The notes: a model not told the origin generated them from the sequence alone. Counted from the stretch's first letter, positions 51,739 through 61,826 are shown. The stretch: 64,000 bases of DNA from Xanthobacteraceae bacterium (GCA_019746355.1 JAIESC010000007.1:140945-204944); one strand, 5' to 3'. Program-made: numbers and translations.

Positions 51739-52930
51739 TGGCGGCGCAGGGCAGGGCTGGTTCGTCCGGCTGAGCCGCTTTCTGCGCGCCCGTGACGACG
51801 AGCGCACCGAGGTTCCCGCGGACCTGCCGCAGGCCGGTGCCGCCCGCATTCCGCCGGAGATCGTGCTGCTCGATGCGGTGGTTTCCGGAATGCCCGATCC
51901 GGTGACGGTGCTCGATCAGGACGGCCGCGTCATCGCCTTCAACGCCCAGGCTTCCGCGCTGGCGCCGGCCTTGCGCCGCGGCGAGCCGGCGTCGATTGCG
52001 CTGCGCATGCCGGAGCTGGTCGAGGCGGTCCGCGCCGCAAACCAGACCGGCAAGCCACAGCGCATCGAGTTCTCCGCGCGGCTGCCGGCACCGCGCTGGT
52101 CGGAGGCGTTCGTCGCTCCCGTGGCGCTCGGCGGCCATGGTCATGGTCAGGATCTTGGCCGCGCCGGGGTCGTCGTCGTCACCGTCCACGATCTCACGCC
52201 GATCCGCCGCGCCGACGGCATGCGCGCCGACTTCGTCGCCAATGTCAGCCACGAGCTTCGCACGCCGCTTGCGGCCATCACCGGATTCATCGACACGTTG
52301 CAGGGCCCGGCGCGCGACGACCCGGCCGCGAGCGACCGGTTCCTCGGCATCATGCAGGCGCAGGCCTGGCGCATGGCGCGGCTGATCGATGATCTCCTGT
52401 CGCTCTCGCGCATTGAGCTGCGCGCGCATCAGCGGCCCGACACGCCGGTCGATCTGGTTGCCATCGTGCGGCAGGTCTCGGACGGATTGCAGACGCTGGC
52501 CCGCGACCGGGACGTGACGGTCGACATCAAAGGTCCCGACGCCCCGCTGGTGGTGCCGGGCGACCGGGATGAGCTGACCCGGCTGTTCGAAAACCTGATC
52601 GAGAACGGCCTGAAGTATGGCGCGAGCGGCAAGCGCGTCGAGATTGCGCTGACGTCGGTCGGCGGCACGCCCGGCAAGGGCGAGGCGGTCGTCTCGGTGC
52701 GCGACTACGGGCCGGGCATCGCCGCCGAGCATCTGCCGCGGCTCACCGAGCGCTTCTACCGCGTCGATGTCGGCGAAAGCCGGGCGCAGGGCGGAACCGG
52801 GCTTGGGCTGGCCCTGGTCAAGCACATCCTCAACCGCCACCAGGGCCGGCTGACGGTCGACAGCAAGGAGGGCGAAGGGGCCACTTTCACAGTCCGTCTG
52901 CCGCTGTCGTCTTCTGCGGGCCCGAGGTAA
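51722..52930 (+). CDS. phoR: phosphate regulon sensor histidine kinase PhoR
   Basis: This 402-aa histidine kinase phosphorylates PhoB under phosphate limitation. A PAS-like domain (PDPVTVLDQDGRVIAFNAQA, about residues 50–110) is followed by a DHp helix with the phospho-His in FVANVSHELRTPLAAITGFI (about 173–192) and an ATPase domain (NLIENGLKYGAS, YGPGIAAEHLPRL, GGTGLGLALVKHI). No transmembrane segment is visible at the N-terminus, unlike many PhoR proteins, so membrane attachment may need a partner such as the coupled YbhN-like protein. It precedes pstS. Confidence 0.9.
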   Translation: MSVIDDGGAGQGWFVRLSRFLRARDDERTEVPADLPQAGAARIPPEIVLLDAVVSGMPDPVTVLDQDGRVIAFNAQASALAPALRRGEPASIALRMPELVEAVRAANQTGKPQRIEFSARLPAPRWSEAFVAPVALGGHGHGQDLGRAGVVVVTVHDLTPIRRADGMRADFVANVSHELRTPLAAITGFIDTLQGPARDDPAASDRFLGIMQAQAWRMARLIDDLLSLSRIELRAHQRPDTPVDLVAIVRQVSDGLQTLARDRDVTVDIKGPDAPLVVPGDRDELTRLFENLIENGLKYGASGKRVEIALTSVGGTPGKGEAVVSVRDYGPGIAAEHLPRLTERFYRVDVGESRAQGGTGLGLALVKHILNRHQGRLTVDSKEGEGATFTVRLPLSSSAGPR

Positions 52931-52957
52931 ATTCTCTATATTTATTAGATGGTTATA

Positions 52958-52975
52958 CTGTCATCGATATGTCAT
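52958..52975 (+). promoter_or_regulatory. Pho box of the pst operon
   Basis: CTGTCAT-CGAT-ATGTCAT is two PhoB half-sites with the 4-base spacing of the Pho box consensus. It lies 207 bases upstream of the pstS GTG; a further inverted half-site ATGACAT follows at 52993. PhoB binding here should induce pstS-pstC-pstA-pstB-phoU-phoB when phosphate is low. The rest of the leader shows no gene. Confidence 0.9.
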
Positions 52976-53182
52976 CCAACCATCATACAAGGATGACATG
53001 GGGTGTTTAGACGTCATGCGGGCATCGGGCCGGTTCGCAACTTCCCGTCTCTGCCGGACCAGCCTCAGTACCCTGCGTAAAGACGACCCCAGATCGAACG
53101 AAAAACGGCCGAATGAGCTTTCCAGCAGGTCACCGACCCGCGTGGAACAAGCATTGGGTCCAGGCATGACAGGAGAGAGCCA

Positions 53183-54238
53183 GTGAAACACATCAGGACC
53201 AGGACGCTGCTCGTCGCGGGCGCCCTTGCCATCGTCGCCGCGATCCCGGCGGTCGCCATCGACATCTCCGGAGCCGGCGCGACCTTCCCGTATCCGATCT
53301 ACGCCAAGTGGGCCGACGCCTACAAAAAGGAGACCAACAACGGTCTGAATTATCAGTCGATCGGCTCCGGCGGCGGCATCAAGCAGATCACCGCCAAGAC
53401 GGTGACGTTCGGCGCCTCCGACATGCCGCTGAAGGCCGAGCAGCTCCAGAAGGACGGCTTGGTTCAGTTCCCGACGGTGATGGGCGGCGTCGTGCCGGTG
53501 ATCAACGTCGAAGGCATCAAGGCCGGCGACATCACGCTCGACGGCAAGACGCTCGCCGACATCTTCATGGGCAAGATCAAGACCTGGAACGACCCGGCGA
53601 TCGCCAAGCTCAACGCCTCGGTCAAGCTGCCGTCGCAGCCGATCGTCGTCGTGCACCGCTCGGACGGCTCGGGCACCACGTTCCTGTTCACCGACTACCT
53701 GTCGAAGGTGAACGCGGACTGGAAGTCGAAGGTCGGCGCCAACACCGCGGTTGAATGGCCGGTCGGCATCGGCGCCAAGGGCAACGAAGGCGTCGCCAAC
53801 AACGTCGGCCAGACCAAGGGCTCGATCGGCTACGTCGAGTACGCCTACGCCAAGCAGAACAAGCTGACCAACACCAAGCTGGTCAACAAGGACGGCAAGA
53901 CCGTTGCGCCGACCGCGCAGTCGTTCATGGCCGCCGCCGCGGCCGCGAACTGGGAAGGCACGCCCGGCTTCGGCGTGGTGCTGACCGACGAGCCCGGTGC
54001 GGACTCCTGGCCGCTCGCCGGCGCGACCTTCATCCTGATGCACAAGACGCCGCAGGACGTGAACGCCTCGCGCGAGGCCCTGAAGTTCTTCGACTGGGCC
54101 TATGCCAAGGGCGACAAGATGGCCGAGGATCTCGACTACGTTCCGATGCCTGACAAGACCGTCGCGGCGATCAAGCGGTCCTGGGCCGCGCAGATCAAGG
54201 ACAAGGACGGCAAGCCGCTGATCGCGGCGACCAATTGA
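53183..54238 (+). CDS. pstS: periplasmic phosphate-binding protein PstS
   Basis: This 351-aa high-affinity phosphate receptor of the Pst ABC importer starts at GTG 53183 with AGGAGAG nine bases upstream. After the signal peptide ([20 protein letters not shown]) it opens with [17 protein letters not shown], and the phosphate-loop residues are in [31 protein letters not shown] and [11 protein letters not shown]. It is the first gene of the pst operon, behind the Pho box. Confidence 0.95.
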   Translation: MKHIRTRTLLVAGALAIVAAIPAVAIDISGAGATFPYPIYAKWADAYKKETNNGLNYQSIGSGGGIKQITAKTVTFGASDMPLKAEQLQKDGLVQFPTVMGGVVPVINVEGIKAGDITLDGKTLADIFMGKIKTWNDPAIAKLNASVKLPSQPIVVVHRSDGSGTTFLFTDYLSKVNADWKSKVGANTAVEWPVGIGAKGNEGVANNVGQTKGSIGYVEYAYAKQNKLTNTKLVNKDGKTVAPTAQSFMAAAAAANWEGTPGFGVVLTDEPGADSWPLAGATFILMHKTPQDVNASREALKFFDWAYAKGDKMAEDLDYVPMPDKTVAAIKRSWAAQIKDKDGKPLIAATN

Positions 54239-54249
54239 TCCAGCAAATG

Positions 54250-54278
54250 GCAAGGGGCGCCGGTCATTCGGCGCCCCT
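54250..54278 (+). terminator. attenuator-like hairpin between pstS and pstC
   Basis: AAGGGGCGCC / GGCGCCCCTT forms a 10-bp stem with a short loop and is followed by CTCCTT. In pst operons such a hairpin often gives excess PstS over the membrane subunits through partial termination or 3'-end protection. Confidence 0.75.
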
Positions 54279-54426
54279 TCTCCTTCGTGCTTTTGTGAAT
54301 AGGTCGACTTGCGGGACGGCGGGGACGCAGGTTGATTGGCTCCCGATAACGACGCGATCGATGGGAGCCGCTGATGCAGTCCGCGGGGAGAAAGACGTGG
54401 TTGATCTGGCGTTGCAGGGTGGCGCC

Positions 54427-55389
54427 ATGAGTTCCGACGTGGTGTCGGCGCGCTCCAAGGTGCTGTCCCGGCTCAAGTTCGGCGATAGCGCCTTCCGGAA
54501 CCTGACCCGTGCGGCGGCAGTTTTCGTGCTGCTGCTGCTGAGCGGCGTGATCGTGTCGCTCATTGTCGGTGCGTGGCCGGCGTTGAGCAAATTCGGTCCA
54601 GGGTTCCTGGTCAGCGAGCGCTGGAACCCGGTGACCGAGAACTTCGGCGCGCTGGCGCCGATCTACGGCACCCTCGTCACCTCGCTGATCGCCATGCTGA
54701 TCGCGGTGCCGATCGGGCTGATGATCGCGATGTTTCTGACCGAGCTTTGCCCGCAGTTTCTGCGGCGTCCGATCGGCATCGCCATCGAGTTGCTCGCCGG
54801 CATTCCGAGCATCATCTACGGCATCTGGGGTCTGTTCGTGTTCGCCCCGTTCCTTCAGGAGACGCTCCAGCCGTTCCTGATCTCCACGCTCGGCGAAGTC
54901 CCCGGCATCGCTCCGCTGTTCGCCGGTCCGCCCTACGGCATCGGCGTGCTGACCGCGGGGCTGATCCTCGCCATCATGGTGCTGCCGTTCGTCACCTCGA
55001 TTTCGCGCGACGTGTTCGAGGCGGTGCCGCCGGTGCTGAAGGAGGCGGCCTATGGCGTCGGCTGCACGACCTGGGAGGTGGTGCGCTACGTGGTGCTGCC
55101 TTACACGCGGGTCGGCGTGATCGGCGGCGTGATGCTCGGTCTCGGCCGCGCACTCGGCGAGACGATGGCCGTCACCTTCGTGATCGGCAACGCCCACAAG
55201 GTGCAGGCCTCGCTGATCGCGCCGGGCACCACGATCTCCGCCACCATCGCCAACGAGTTCACCGAGGCGGTCGGCGACATCTACACGTCGTCGCTGATCG
55301 CGCTCGGCCTGATCCTGTTCGTCATCACCTTCATTGTTCTTGCATTCGCGCGCTACCTGCTGCTGCGGATCGAGCGGCGGATCGGGTGA
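54427..55389 (+). CDS. pstC: phosphate ABC transporter permease PstC
   Basis: This 320-aa inner-membrane permease has about six helices and the EAA loop in [23 protein letters not shown] 54427 gives the usual family length and N-terminus; in-frame upstream starts overlap the hairpin and are unlikely. It pairs with PstA (3-base gap) in the Pst importer. Confidence 0.93.
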   Translation: MSSDVVSARSKVLSRLKFGDSAFRNLTRAAAVFVLLLLSGVIVSLIVGAWPALSKFGPGFLVSERWNPVTENFGALAPIYGTLVTSLIAMLIAVPIGLMIAMFLTELCPQFLRRPIGIAIELLAGIPSIIYGIWGLFVFAPFLQETLQPFLISTLGEVPGIAPLFAGPPYGIGVLTAGLILAIMVLPFVTSISRDVFEAVPPVLKEAAYGVGCTTWEVVRYVVLPYTRVGVIGGVMLGLGRALGETMAVTFVIGNAHKVQASLIAPGTTISATIANEFTEAVGDIYTSSLIALGLILFVITFIVLAFARYLLLRIERRIG

Positions 55390-55392
55390 CCC

Positions 55393-56229
55393 ATGAACAA
55401 GCTCTACGCCGCTCGACGCCGCAAAAATTCGATCACGATGGGGTTGTCGCTTGCCGCGACCGCGGTCGGCCTCGGCTGGCTGGTGCTGATCCTTGGCGCC
55501 CTGCTCTGGGAAGGCTTCAGCGGATTGTCGCTGCGGGTCTTCACCGAGATGACACCGCCGCCGGGCTCCTCGGGTGGCCTGCTCAACGCCATCCTGGGCA
55601 GCCTGGTCCTGACCGTGCTTGCCGTGCTCATCGGAACGCCGATCGGCATTCTCGCCGGAACCTACATGGCCGAATACGGCCGGCATTCGCGGCTGACCTC
55701 GATCGTCCGCTTCATCAACGACATCCTGCTCAGCGCGCCGTCGATCGTGGTTGGCCTCTTCATCTACGAGGTGATGGTCTACCCGATGGGGCATTTCTCG
55801 GGATGGGCCGGTTCGGTGGCGCTGGCGGTGATCGTGATCCCGGTCGTCGTCCGCACCACCGAGGACATGCTGATCCTGGTGCCGGATACGCTGCGCGAGG
55901 CGGCAGCCTCGATCGGCCTGCCGCGCTCGCTGATGATCATGAAGATCGCCTACCGTGCCGCCCAGGCGGGCATGATCACCGGCGTGCTGCTCGCGGTGGC
56001 GCGCATCAGCGGCGAGACGGCGCCGCTGCTGTTCACCGCGCTCAACAACCAGTTCTGGAGTTCCAACCTGAACGCGCCGATGGCGAGCCTGCCGGTCGTG
56101 ATCTTCCAGTTCGCGCTCAGCCCGTACAAGGACTGGCAGGCACTGGCCTGGACCGGCGCGCTGATCATCACGCTGGCCGTGCTCGCGCTCAGCATCACCG
56201 CACGCGCTCTCTCCACATCGAGAAAGTAG
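55393..56229 (+). CDS. pstA: phosphate ABC transporter permease PstA
   Basis: This 278-aa permease is the second membrane subunit of the Pst importer. The helices and the EAA loop ([20 protein letters not shown]) are complete, and the C-terminus has [20 protein letters not shown] typical of PstA. It sits three bases after pstC and two bases before the pstB start, so the genes are tightly coupled. Confidence 0.93.
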   Translation: MNKLYAARRRKNSITMGLSLAATAVGLGWLVLILGALLWEGFSGLSLRVFTEMTPPPGSSGGLLNAILGSLVLTVLAVLIGTPIGILAGTYMAEYGRHSRLTSIVRFINDILLSAPSIVVGLFIYEVMVYPMGHFSGWAGSVALAVIVIPVVVRTTEDMLILVPDTLREAAASIGLPRSLMIMKIAYRAAQAGMITGVLLAVARISGETAPLLFTALNNQFWSSNLNAPMASLPVVIFQFALSPYKDWQALAWTGALIITLAVLALSITARALSTSRK

Positions 56230-56231
56230 TC

Positions 56232-57056
56232 ATGAACAACGTAGCAGCGCTGACCACCGCTCCGACCGTAACCGCCCGTCCGCCGGTCGACACCACAGGC
56301 CTGGAGGAGCGTATCTCGATCCGCGGTCTCAATTTCTACTACGGCGATCATAAGGCGCTGAAGGACATCTCGCTGCCGCTCTACGCCGGCAAGGTGACCG
56401 CCTTCATCGGCCCGTCCGGCTGCGGCAAGTCCACGTTGCTCCGCGTCCTCAACCGGATGTACGACCTTTATCCGAACCAGCGCGCCGAAGGCGGCGTGAC
56501 GCTCGACGGCAAGGACATTCTGTCGCCGAAGCAGGACCTCAACCTGCTGCGCGCCCGGATCGGCATGGTGTTCCAGAAGCCGACGCCGTTCCCGATGTCG
56601 ATCTACGAGAACATCGCCTTCGGCATCCGGCTTTACGAGAAGCTCGGCAAGAGCGAACTCGACGGCCGGGTCGAGCACGCGCTCAAGCGCGCCGCGCTCT
56701 GGGACGAGGTCAAGAACAAGCTCAACGCCAACGGGCTCAGCCTCTCCGGCGGCCAACAGCAGCGGCTCTGCATCGCCCGCACCGTCGCGGTGAAGCCTGA
56801 CGTGATCCTGTTCGACGAGCCGTGCTCGGCGCTCGATCCGATCTCGACCGCCAAGATCGAAGAGCTGATCGACGAGCTGAAGTCCGAGTACACCATCGTG
56901 ATCGTCACGCACAACATGCAGCAGGCGGCGCGCGTCTCCGACTTCACCGCCTTCATGTATCTCGGCGAGCTGATCGAGTTCGATACGACCAGCAAGATGT
57001 TCACCACGCCAAACGACCGGCGCACGCAGGATTACATTACCGGACGCTTCGGCTGA
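56232..57056 (+). CDS. pstB: phosphate ABC transporter ATP-binding protein PstB
   Basis: This 274-aa ATPase drives the Pst importer. Walker A is [11 protein letters not shown] (about residues 57–67), the signature is [14 protein letters not shown], and Walker B is [15 protein letters not shown] with the H-loop [15 protein letters not shown]. The start ATG 56232 follows pstA at once. PstSCAB together with PhoU also transmits the phosphate signal to PhoR. Confidence 0.96.
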   Translation: MNNVAALTTAPTVTARPPVDTTGLEERISIRGLNFYYGDHKALKDISLPLYAGKVTAFIGPSGCGKSTLLRVLNRMYDLYPNQRAEGGVTLDGKDILSPKQDLNLLRARIGMVFQKPTPFPMSIYENIAFGIRLYEKLGKSELDGRVEHALKRAALWDEVKNKLNANGLSLSGGQQQRLCIARTVAVKPDVILFDEPCSALDPISTAKIEELIDELKSEYTIVIVTHNMQQAARVSDFTAFMYLGELIEFDTTSKMFTTPNDRRTQDYITGRFG

Positions 57057-57075
57057 CGGCGGAGGTTGACCGAAC

Positions 57076-57789
57076 ATGATGAATGAACACACAGCGAAGG
57101 CCTTCGACACCGATCTCCAGGAGCTGACCCGCAAGGTCAGCGAGATGGGCGGGCTTGCCGAGCGCGAGATCGCGGATTCGATCCAGGCGCTGACCCGCCG
57201 CGACGTCGAACTCGCGACGCGCGTGGTGGCGTCCGACCCCACCATCGACGCGCTGCAGCGCGAGATCGAGGAAAAGGCGATCCTCACCATCGCGCGGCGC
57301 CAGCCGATGGCGATCGATCTGCGCGAGATCGTCGCGGCGCTCCGCGTTGCCAACGATCTCGAGCGCATCGGCGACCTTGCCAAGAACATCGGCAAGCGCG
57401 TCAGCGCCCTGGAAGGCGACTTCCATCCGACCAAGCTGATCCGCGGCGTCGAGCACATGGCGTCGCTGGTGCTGGGCCAGCTCAAGTCTGTCCTCGACGC
57501 CTATGGCAGCCGCGACATTGCCAGCGCACTCTCGGTCTGGAAGGGCGACGAGGAGATCGACTCGCTCTGCACCTCGCTGTTCCGCGAGCTCCTGACCTAC
57601 ATGATGGAAGATCCCCGCAACATCACCTTCTGCATCCATCTGATGTTCTGCGCCAAGAACATCGAGCGCATGGGCGATCACGCCACCAACATCGCTGAGA
57701 CGGTCTACTATATGGTCGAGGGGCAGACGATCGCCGAGCAGCGGCCGAAGGGCGACACCACCGCCTTCGCCAAGGCGGCGGTGTCCTAG
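57076..57789 (+). CDS. phoU: phosphate signalling regulator PhoU
   Basis: This 237-aa protein has the two three-helix bundles of PhoU. The metal-binding E/D-x3-D motifs appear in VAALRVANDLERIGDLAKNI and CAKNIERMGDHATNIAETVY. It mediates inhibition of PhoR by the Pst transporter when phosphate is plentiful. GGAGG is upstream of the double ATG at 57076. Confidence 0.95.
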   Translation: MMNEHTAKAFDTDLQELTRKVSEMGGLAEREIADSIQALTRRDVELATRVVASDPTIDALQREIEEKAILTIARRQPMAIDLREIVAALRVANDLERIGDLAKNIGKRVSALEGDFHPTKLIRGVEHMASLVLGQLKSVLDAYGSRDIASALSVWKGDEEIDSLCTSLFRELLTYMMEDPRNITFCIHLMFCAKNIERMGDHATNIAETVYYMVEGQTIAEQRPKGDTTAFAKAAVS

Positions 57790-57806
57790 GGGCAGGGGCC
57801 GGACTC

Positions 57807-58511
57807 ATGGGCGCACGCATCCTGATCGTCGAGGACGAAGAGCCGCTGGCGCTGTTGCTACGTTACAATCTCGAGGCCGAGGGCTACGAGGTCGAGACTG
57901 TCGCCCGCGGCGACGAAGCGGACATCCGGCTTCGCGAGGCGCCGCCGGATCTGGCGGTGCTCGACTGGATGCTACCGGGCATTTCCGGCATCGAGCTGTG
58001 CCGGCGCTTGCGGGCGCGGCCGGAGAGCAAGGCGCTGCCGATCATCATGCTGACCGCGCGCGGCGAGGAGAGCGAGCGGGTGCGCGGGCTCGCCACCGGT
58101 GCCGACGACTACATCGTCAAGCCGTTCTCGGTGCCGGAGCTGATCGCCCGGGTCCGCGCGCTGCTCCGACGGGCGAGCCCCGAGCGCGTCGCCGACGTGC
58201 TGTCGCACGGCGAGATCGAGCTCGACCGCGAGAAGAAGCGGGTGTCGCGCGCCGGCCGCACCATCGATCTCGGACCGACCGAGTACCGCCTGCTCGAATT
58301 CCTGATGGAGCGTCCGGGCCGGGTGTTCTCGCGCACCCAGCTGCTCGACGCGGTCTGGGGCTCGGAGGTCTATATCGACGAGCGCACCGTCGACGTGCAT
58401 GTCGGCCGCCTGCGCAAGGCGCTCAACCGCGGCCGCGAGGCCGACCCGATCCGCACCGTCCGCGGCGCGGGCTACGCGCTGGATGACCGCTTCGGGCGGT
58501 CGGCGGCGTAA
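57807..58511 (+). CDS. phoB: phosphate response regulator PhoB
   Basis: This 234-aa OmpR-family response regulator is activated by PhoR. The receiver has the acidic pocket (VEDEEP) and the phospho-accepting Asp in LAVLDWMLPGISGIE (about residue 53), with the conserved Lys in DDYIVKPFSVPEL. The C-terminal winged helix has GPTEYRLLEFLMERPGRVFS and ERTVDVHVGRLRKAL. It is last in the operon and is separated from gcrA by a palindromic repeat. Confidence 0.95.
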   Translation: MGARILIVEDEEPLALLLRYNLEAEGYEVETVARGDEADIRLREAPPDLAVLDWMLPGISGIELCRRLRARPESKALPIIMLTARGEESERVRGLATGADDYIVKPFSVPELIARVRALLRRASPERVADVLSHGEIELDREKKRVSRAGRTIDLGPTEYRLLEFLMERPGRVFSRTQLLDAVWGSEVYIDERTVDVHVGRLRKALNRGREADPIRTVRGAGYALDDRFGRSAA

Positions 58512-58520
58512 CACTCCGCC

Positions 58521-58620
58521 GTCATTCCGGGGCGCGCGTCAGCGCGAACCCGGAATCCATAACCACTGCTGCGGAGTATAGATTCCGGGTTCGCGACCTG
58601 CGGTCGCGCCCCGGAATGAC
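58521..58620. repeat. nested perfect palindrome repeat between phoB and gcrA
   Basis: The outer arms GTCATTCCGGGGCGCG (58521–58536) and CGCGCCCCGGAATGAC (58605–58620) match perfectly over 16 bases. Inner arms GCGAACCCGGAATC (58544–58557) and GATTCCGGGTTCGC (58581–58594) match over 14 bases. It shares the TCATTCCGGG arm with the repeat at 8152–8220. It lies between convergent genes and may terminate both. Confidence 0.85.
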
Positions 58621-58631
58621 GGAGAAGAGAT

Positions 58632-59135
58632 TTAACCCTGCCGAAACGGCGGCTTCGGGCGGTCGCGGCGGCGGTCGGTGGCCGGCTGGTAGGCGACGCG
58701 CGAGTGATAGCTGCAATAGGGCAGCCCGGTCAGCGGCTTGCCGCCGCAGAAGAAGAACTCGGCGCTGGCCGGATCGCCGATCGGCCAGCGGCAGGTGTCC
58801 TCGTTGAGCTCCAGCAGCGTCCGGCGCTGGCCGATCGGGATGATGTTCTCGATCAGCTCGGGCTCGGGCTCCGGCTCCATCTCGAAGGCGAGCGCCAGCG
58901 CCGTGTTGCCGCGCATCGAGGTGCGCGACACCCGCATCATGTGCGAGCGCGGCTTGCGCACCCGCGGCGCCGAGGACGAGGGCGACTTGGCGCGCCCGGA
59001 CAGGCCGAGCCGGTGCACCTTGCCGATCACCGCGTTGCGGGTGATGCCGCCAAGCTCGCCGGCGATCTGGCTCGCCGACAGCCCGTCCGCCCACAGCTTC
59101 TTCAGCAGTTCCACCCGCTCGTCGGTCCAGGACAT
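58632..59135 (-). CDS. gcrA: cell cycle regulator GcrA
   Basis: This 167-aa alphaproteobacterial transcription factor binds sigma-70 RNA polymerase and methylated GANTC sites to time cell-cycle genes. The N-terminal helix-turn-helix SWTDERVELLKKLWADGLSA followed by ITRNAVIGKVHRLGLSGRAK is diagnostic, and the C-terminal region holds the conserved CRWPIGDPASAEFFFCGGKP sigma-interaction segment. It is divergent from argD with a 395-bp intergenic region containing a GANTC cluster. Confidence 0.93.
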   Translation of the reverse strand: MSWTDERVELLKKLWADGLSASQIAGELGGITRNAVIGKVHRLGLSGRAKSPSSSAPRVRKPRSHMMRVSRTSMRGNTALALAFEMEPEPEPELIENIIPIGQRRTLLELNEDTCRWPIGDPASAEFFFCGGKPLTGLPYCSYHSRVAYQPATDRRRDRPKPPFRQG

Positions 59136-59290
59136 GAGCAGTTTCCCCTCGTATCCGCCGGCCCCGCCCGGCAGAATCCCTCTTCGAAGCCCGGCTTGGA
59201 GGCCGGAGCCTTGGCACGCTCACGCATTGACACTGGGAACCGTCCGCCACGACATCTCGTATTGGACAGACGGACGCTACAATACGGCTA

Positions 59291-59376
59291 GACTCGCGCG
59301 CAAGAGTCGCGACGACTCAGGTCCACATTTTCTTGTCAATTTCCCTTGCCTTTCCGCAAGAAAGTGAGTCCGAGTC
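59291..59376. promoter_or_regulatory. cluster of five GANTC (CcrM) sites between gcrA and argD
   Basis: GANTC sites occur at 59291, 59304, 59314, 59366 and 59372, five in 86 bases. Chance expectation is about one per 256 bases. GcrA acts at methylated GANTC sites, so this cluster could let GcrA or CcrM regulate gcrA itself, argD, or both. Confidence 0.6.
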
Positions 59377-59415
59377 GTGGCGGGGCTTGGTTTCGCCATT
59401 CCGATACCGGCAAAG

Positions 59416-59476
59416 TTGACAGCACACGGCGCGGAAATAAGATAAGTTGCACGTGCCGCCCGGAGAGGCGGCACGT
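59416..59476 (+). promoter_or_regulatory. argD promoter and 5'-end hairpin
   Basis: TTGACA (59416–59421) with a 16-base spacer and TAAGAT (59438–59443) gives a good sigma-70 promoter. The expected transcript would start near 59450, exactly where a 10-bp hairpin begins (ACGTGCCGCC at 59451–59460 with GGCGGCACGT at 59467–59476, six-base loop). It could stabilise the mRNA 5' end or act as an attenuator; TTTCATTT follows. Confidence 0.6.
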
Positions 59477-59530
59477 TTCATTTCGGCTTGGATTTGGGCG
59501 CCCCGGTAGGGGCTTCGGTGAGCAATCGCT

Positions 59531-60754
59531 ATGTCGCAATCGCACATGATGCCGTCCTATGCGCGCGTCGACATCGCCTTCGAGCGCGGCGAGGGCTGCT
59601 GGCTGGTGACGGCCGACGGCCAGCGCTATCTGGATTTTGGCTCGGGCGTTGCCGTGAATGCGCTCGGCCACTCACACCCGCATCTCGTTGCCGCGATCAC
59701 CGAGCAGGCCCAGAAGGTCATCCACGTCTCCAACCTCTATCGCATCAAGGACGGCGAGCGCCTCGCCGACCGCCTCTGCGGCCTGACCTTTGCCGACCTG
59801 GTGTTCTTCGCCAATTCCGGTGCCGAGGCGATGGAGGGCGTGATCAAGGTCGTCCGCAAGTACCAGTCAGCGAACGGCCATCCCGAGCGTTACCGCATCA
59901 TCACCTTCGAAGGCTGCTTCCACGGCCGGACGCTGGCGACACTCGCCGCCGCCAAGAACAAGAAGCATCTCGACGGCTTCGGCCCGGTGGTGGACGGCTT
60001 CGACCAGGTGCCGCTCGGTGATATCGAGGCAGTGAAAAAGGCGATCACGCCCGAGACCGCCGGCATCCTGATCGAGCCGGTGCAGGGCGAGGGCGGCGTG
60101 CGCGTCGTCGAGCCGTCGTTCGTCAGGGCGCTGCGCCAGATCTGCGACGAGCGCGGCCTGCTGCTCGCGTTCGACGAGGTGCAGACCGGCATCGGCCGGC
60201 TCGGCGAGATGTTCGGCTATCAGAGGCTCGGCGTGACGCCGGATGTCATGGGGTTGGCCAAAGGTCTCGGCGCGGGCTTTCCGATCGGCGCGGTGCTGAC
60301 CACGGCTGAAGCCGGCAAAGGCATCACGCCCGGCACCCACGGCTCGACCTTCGGCGGCAATCCGCTGGCGGTGGCCGCGGGCAACGCCGTGCTCGACGAG
60401 GTGACCAGGCCGGGCTTCCTCGACAACGTCCGCAAGATGGCGCTGCTGTTCCGCCAGCGGCTCGCCGAGATCAAGGACCGGCATCCCGCCGTGATCGCCG
60501 AGGTGCGCGGCGAGGGCCTGCTGATCGGGCTGAAGAGCGTGGTTCCGAACGGCGAGCTCGCCGATGCCTGCCGCGCCGAGAAGCTCTTGTCGGTGCTCGC
60601 CGGCGACAACGTCATGCGGCTCGTGCCGCCGCTGATCGTCACCGAGGCCGAGGTCAGCGAGGCCATCGCGCGGCTCGACCGCGCCTGCGTCGCCGTCGAG
60701 CGGGCGCAGCAGGGCGCAAAGCAGGCGGCCGGCAAGCAGGGGGCGGTTGGGTGA
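59531..60754 (+). CDS. argD: acetylornithine aminotransferase
   Basis: This 407-aa PLP enzyme of arginine synthesis converts N-acetylglutamate semialdehyde to N-acetylornithine. Key segments are [48 protein letters not shown] (cofactor Asp) and [14 protein letters not shown] with the Schiff-base Lys. The C-terminal Gln/Ala/Lys tail is unusual but short. Its stop overlaps the argF start by four bases (GTGA). Confidence 0.93.
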   Translation: MSQSHMMPSYARVDIAFERGEGCWLVTADGQRYLDFGSGVAVNALGHSHPHLVAAITEQAQKVIHVSNLYRIKDGERLADRLCGLTFADLVFFANSGAEAMEGVIKVVRKYQSANGHPERYRIITFEGCFHGRTLATLAAAKNKKHLDGFGPVVDGFDQVPLGDIEAVKKAITPETAGILIEPVQGEGGVRVVEPSFVRALRQICDERGLLLAFDEVQTGIGRLGEMFGYQRLGVTPDVMGLAKGLGAGFPIGAVLTTAEAGKGITPGTHGSTFGGNPLAVAAGNAVLDEVTRPGFLDNVRKMALLFRQRLAEIKDRHPAVIAEVRGEGLLIGLKSVVPNGELADACRAEKLLSVLAGDNVMRLVPPLIVTEAEVSEAIARLDRACVAVERAQQGAKQAAGKQGAVG

Positions 60755-61671
60755 GTAGCGTCCGCCATTTCCTCGACCTGATCGATGTCCCGCGGGCGGA
60801 GCTGCGCGGGATCATCGAGAGCAGCCGCGCCATCAAGGGCGGCGGCGCGTCCGCGGCTGCGAAGCCGCTCGCCGGCAAGACCATCGCCATGATTTTCGAC
60901 AAGCCCTCGACCCGGACGCGGGTGTCGTTCGACGTCGGCATCCGTCAGCTTGGCGGCGAGTCGATCACGCTCACCGGCACCGAGATGCAGCTCGGCCGCG
61001 GCGAGACCATCGCCGACACCGCCCGGGTGCTGTCGCGCTACGTCGACGGCATCGTCATCCGCACCCTCGACCATGCGCTGGTGCAGGAGCTCGCCGAGCA
61101 TGCCTCGATCCCGGTGATCAACGGGCTCACCCGCCGCTCGCATCCCTGCCAGGTGATGGCCGACGTGATGACGTTCGAGGAGCACCGCGGCTCGATCAAG
61201 GGCCGCACCGTGGCCTGGACCGGCGACGGCAACAACGTGCTGGCGTCGTGGATGCATGCCGCCGATCGCTTCGAGTTTCAGCTTCGGGTGGCGACCCCGC
61301 CGGAGCTGAAACCCAAGAAATGGCTGCTCGACTGGGTCAAGCAGTCCAAGGCGGCGATCCGCATCGGCACCGATCCCGAGGAGGCGGTCAAAGGCTCCGA
61401 CTGCGTCGTCACCGACACCTGGGTGTCGATGGGCGACAAGAACGGCAAGCTCCGCCACAACCTGCTCAAGCGCTATCAGGTCAACGCCCGGCTGATGGCC
61501 AAGGCCAGGCCGGACGCACTGTTCATGCATTGCCTGCCGGCGCACCGCAGCGAGGAGGTCACCGAGGAGGTGATGGACGGGCCGCAATCGGTGGTGTTCG
61601 ACGAGGCCGAGAACCGCCTGCACGCCCAGAAGGGCATCCTGGCCTGGTGCCTGCAGGCGTCAGCCCGTTAG
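60751..61671 (+). CDS. argF: ornithine carbamoyltransferase
   Basis: This 306-aa enzyme makes citrulline from ornithine and carbamoyl phosphate. The phosphate-binding motif is [13 protein letters not shown], the carbamoyl site is in [20 protein letters not shown], and the ornithine site is DTWVSMGDK and [12 protein letters not shown]. The GTG start at 60751 overlaps the argD stop, so the two are translationally coupled. Confidence 0.95.
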   Translation: MSSVRHFLDLIDVPRAELRGIIESSRAIKGGGASAAAKPLAGKTIAMIFDKPSTRTRVSFDVGIRQLGGESITLTGTEMQLGRGETIADTARVLSRYVDGIVIRTLDHALVQELAEHASIPVINGLTRRSHPCQVMADVMTFEEHRGSIKGRTVAWTGDGNNVLASWMHAADRFEFQLRVATPPELKPKKWLLDWVKQSKAAIRIGTDPEEAVKGSDCVVTDTWVSMGDKNGKLRHNLLKRYQVNARLMAKARPDALFMHCLPAHRSEEVTEEVMDGPQSVVFDEAENRLHAQKGILAWCLQASAR

Positions 61672-61701
61672 AGCCGTTTCCACTTCCACGGAATCACCGT
61701 T

Positions 61702-61826
61702 GTCATGGCCGGGCATAGCCGTCCGAAGGACGGCGTCGCTTCGCTCGCCTATGTCCGGGCCATCTCGCTTACGCGGGACGCGTGCTTTCCTAAGCGAGAT
61801 GCGCGGGTCAAGCCCGCGCATGACGG
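61702..61826. repeat. palindromic intergenic repeat with three internal hairpins
   Basis: The element starts GTCATGGCCGGG and ends CGCGCATGACGG. It contains GCCGTCC / GGACGGC (loop GAA), ATCTCGCTTA / TAAGCGAGAT and GCGCGGG / CCCGCGC. It lies in the 280-bp gap between argF and hslO and resembles the shorter repeat at 11632–11662. No gene is seen in the gap. Confidence 0.7.

Noticed and set aside
52998..53186. 62-residue open frame between the Pho box and pstS
   Set aside because: No ribosome site, no recognisable sequence, and it overlaps the pstS start.
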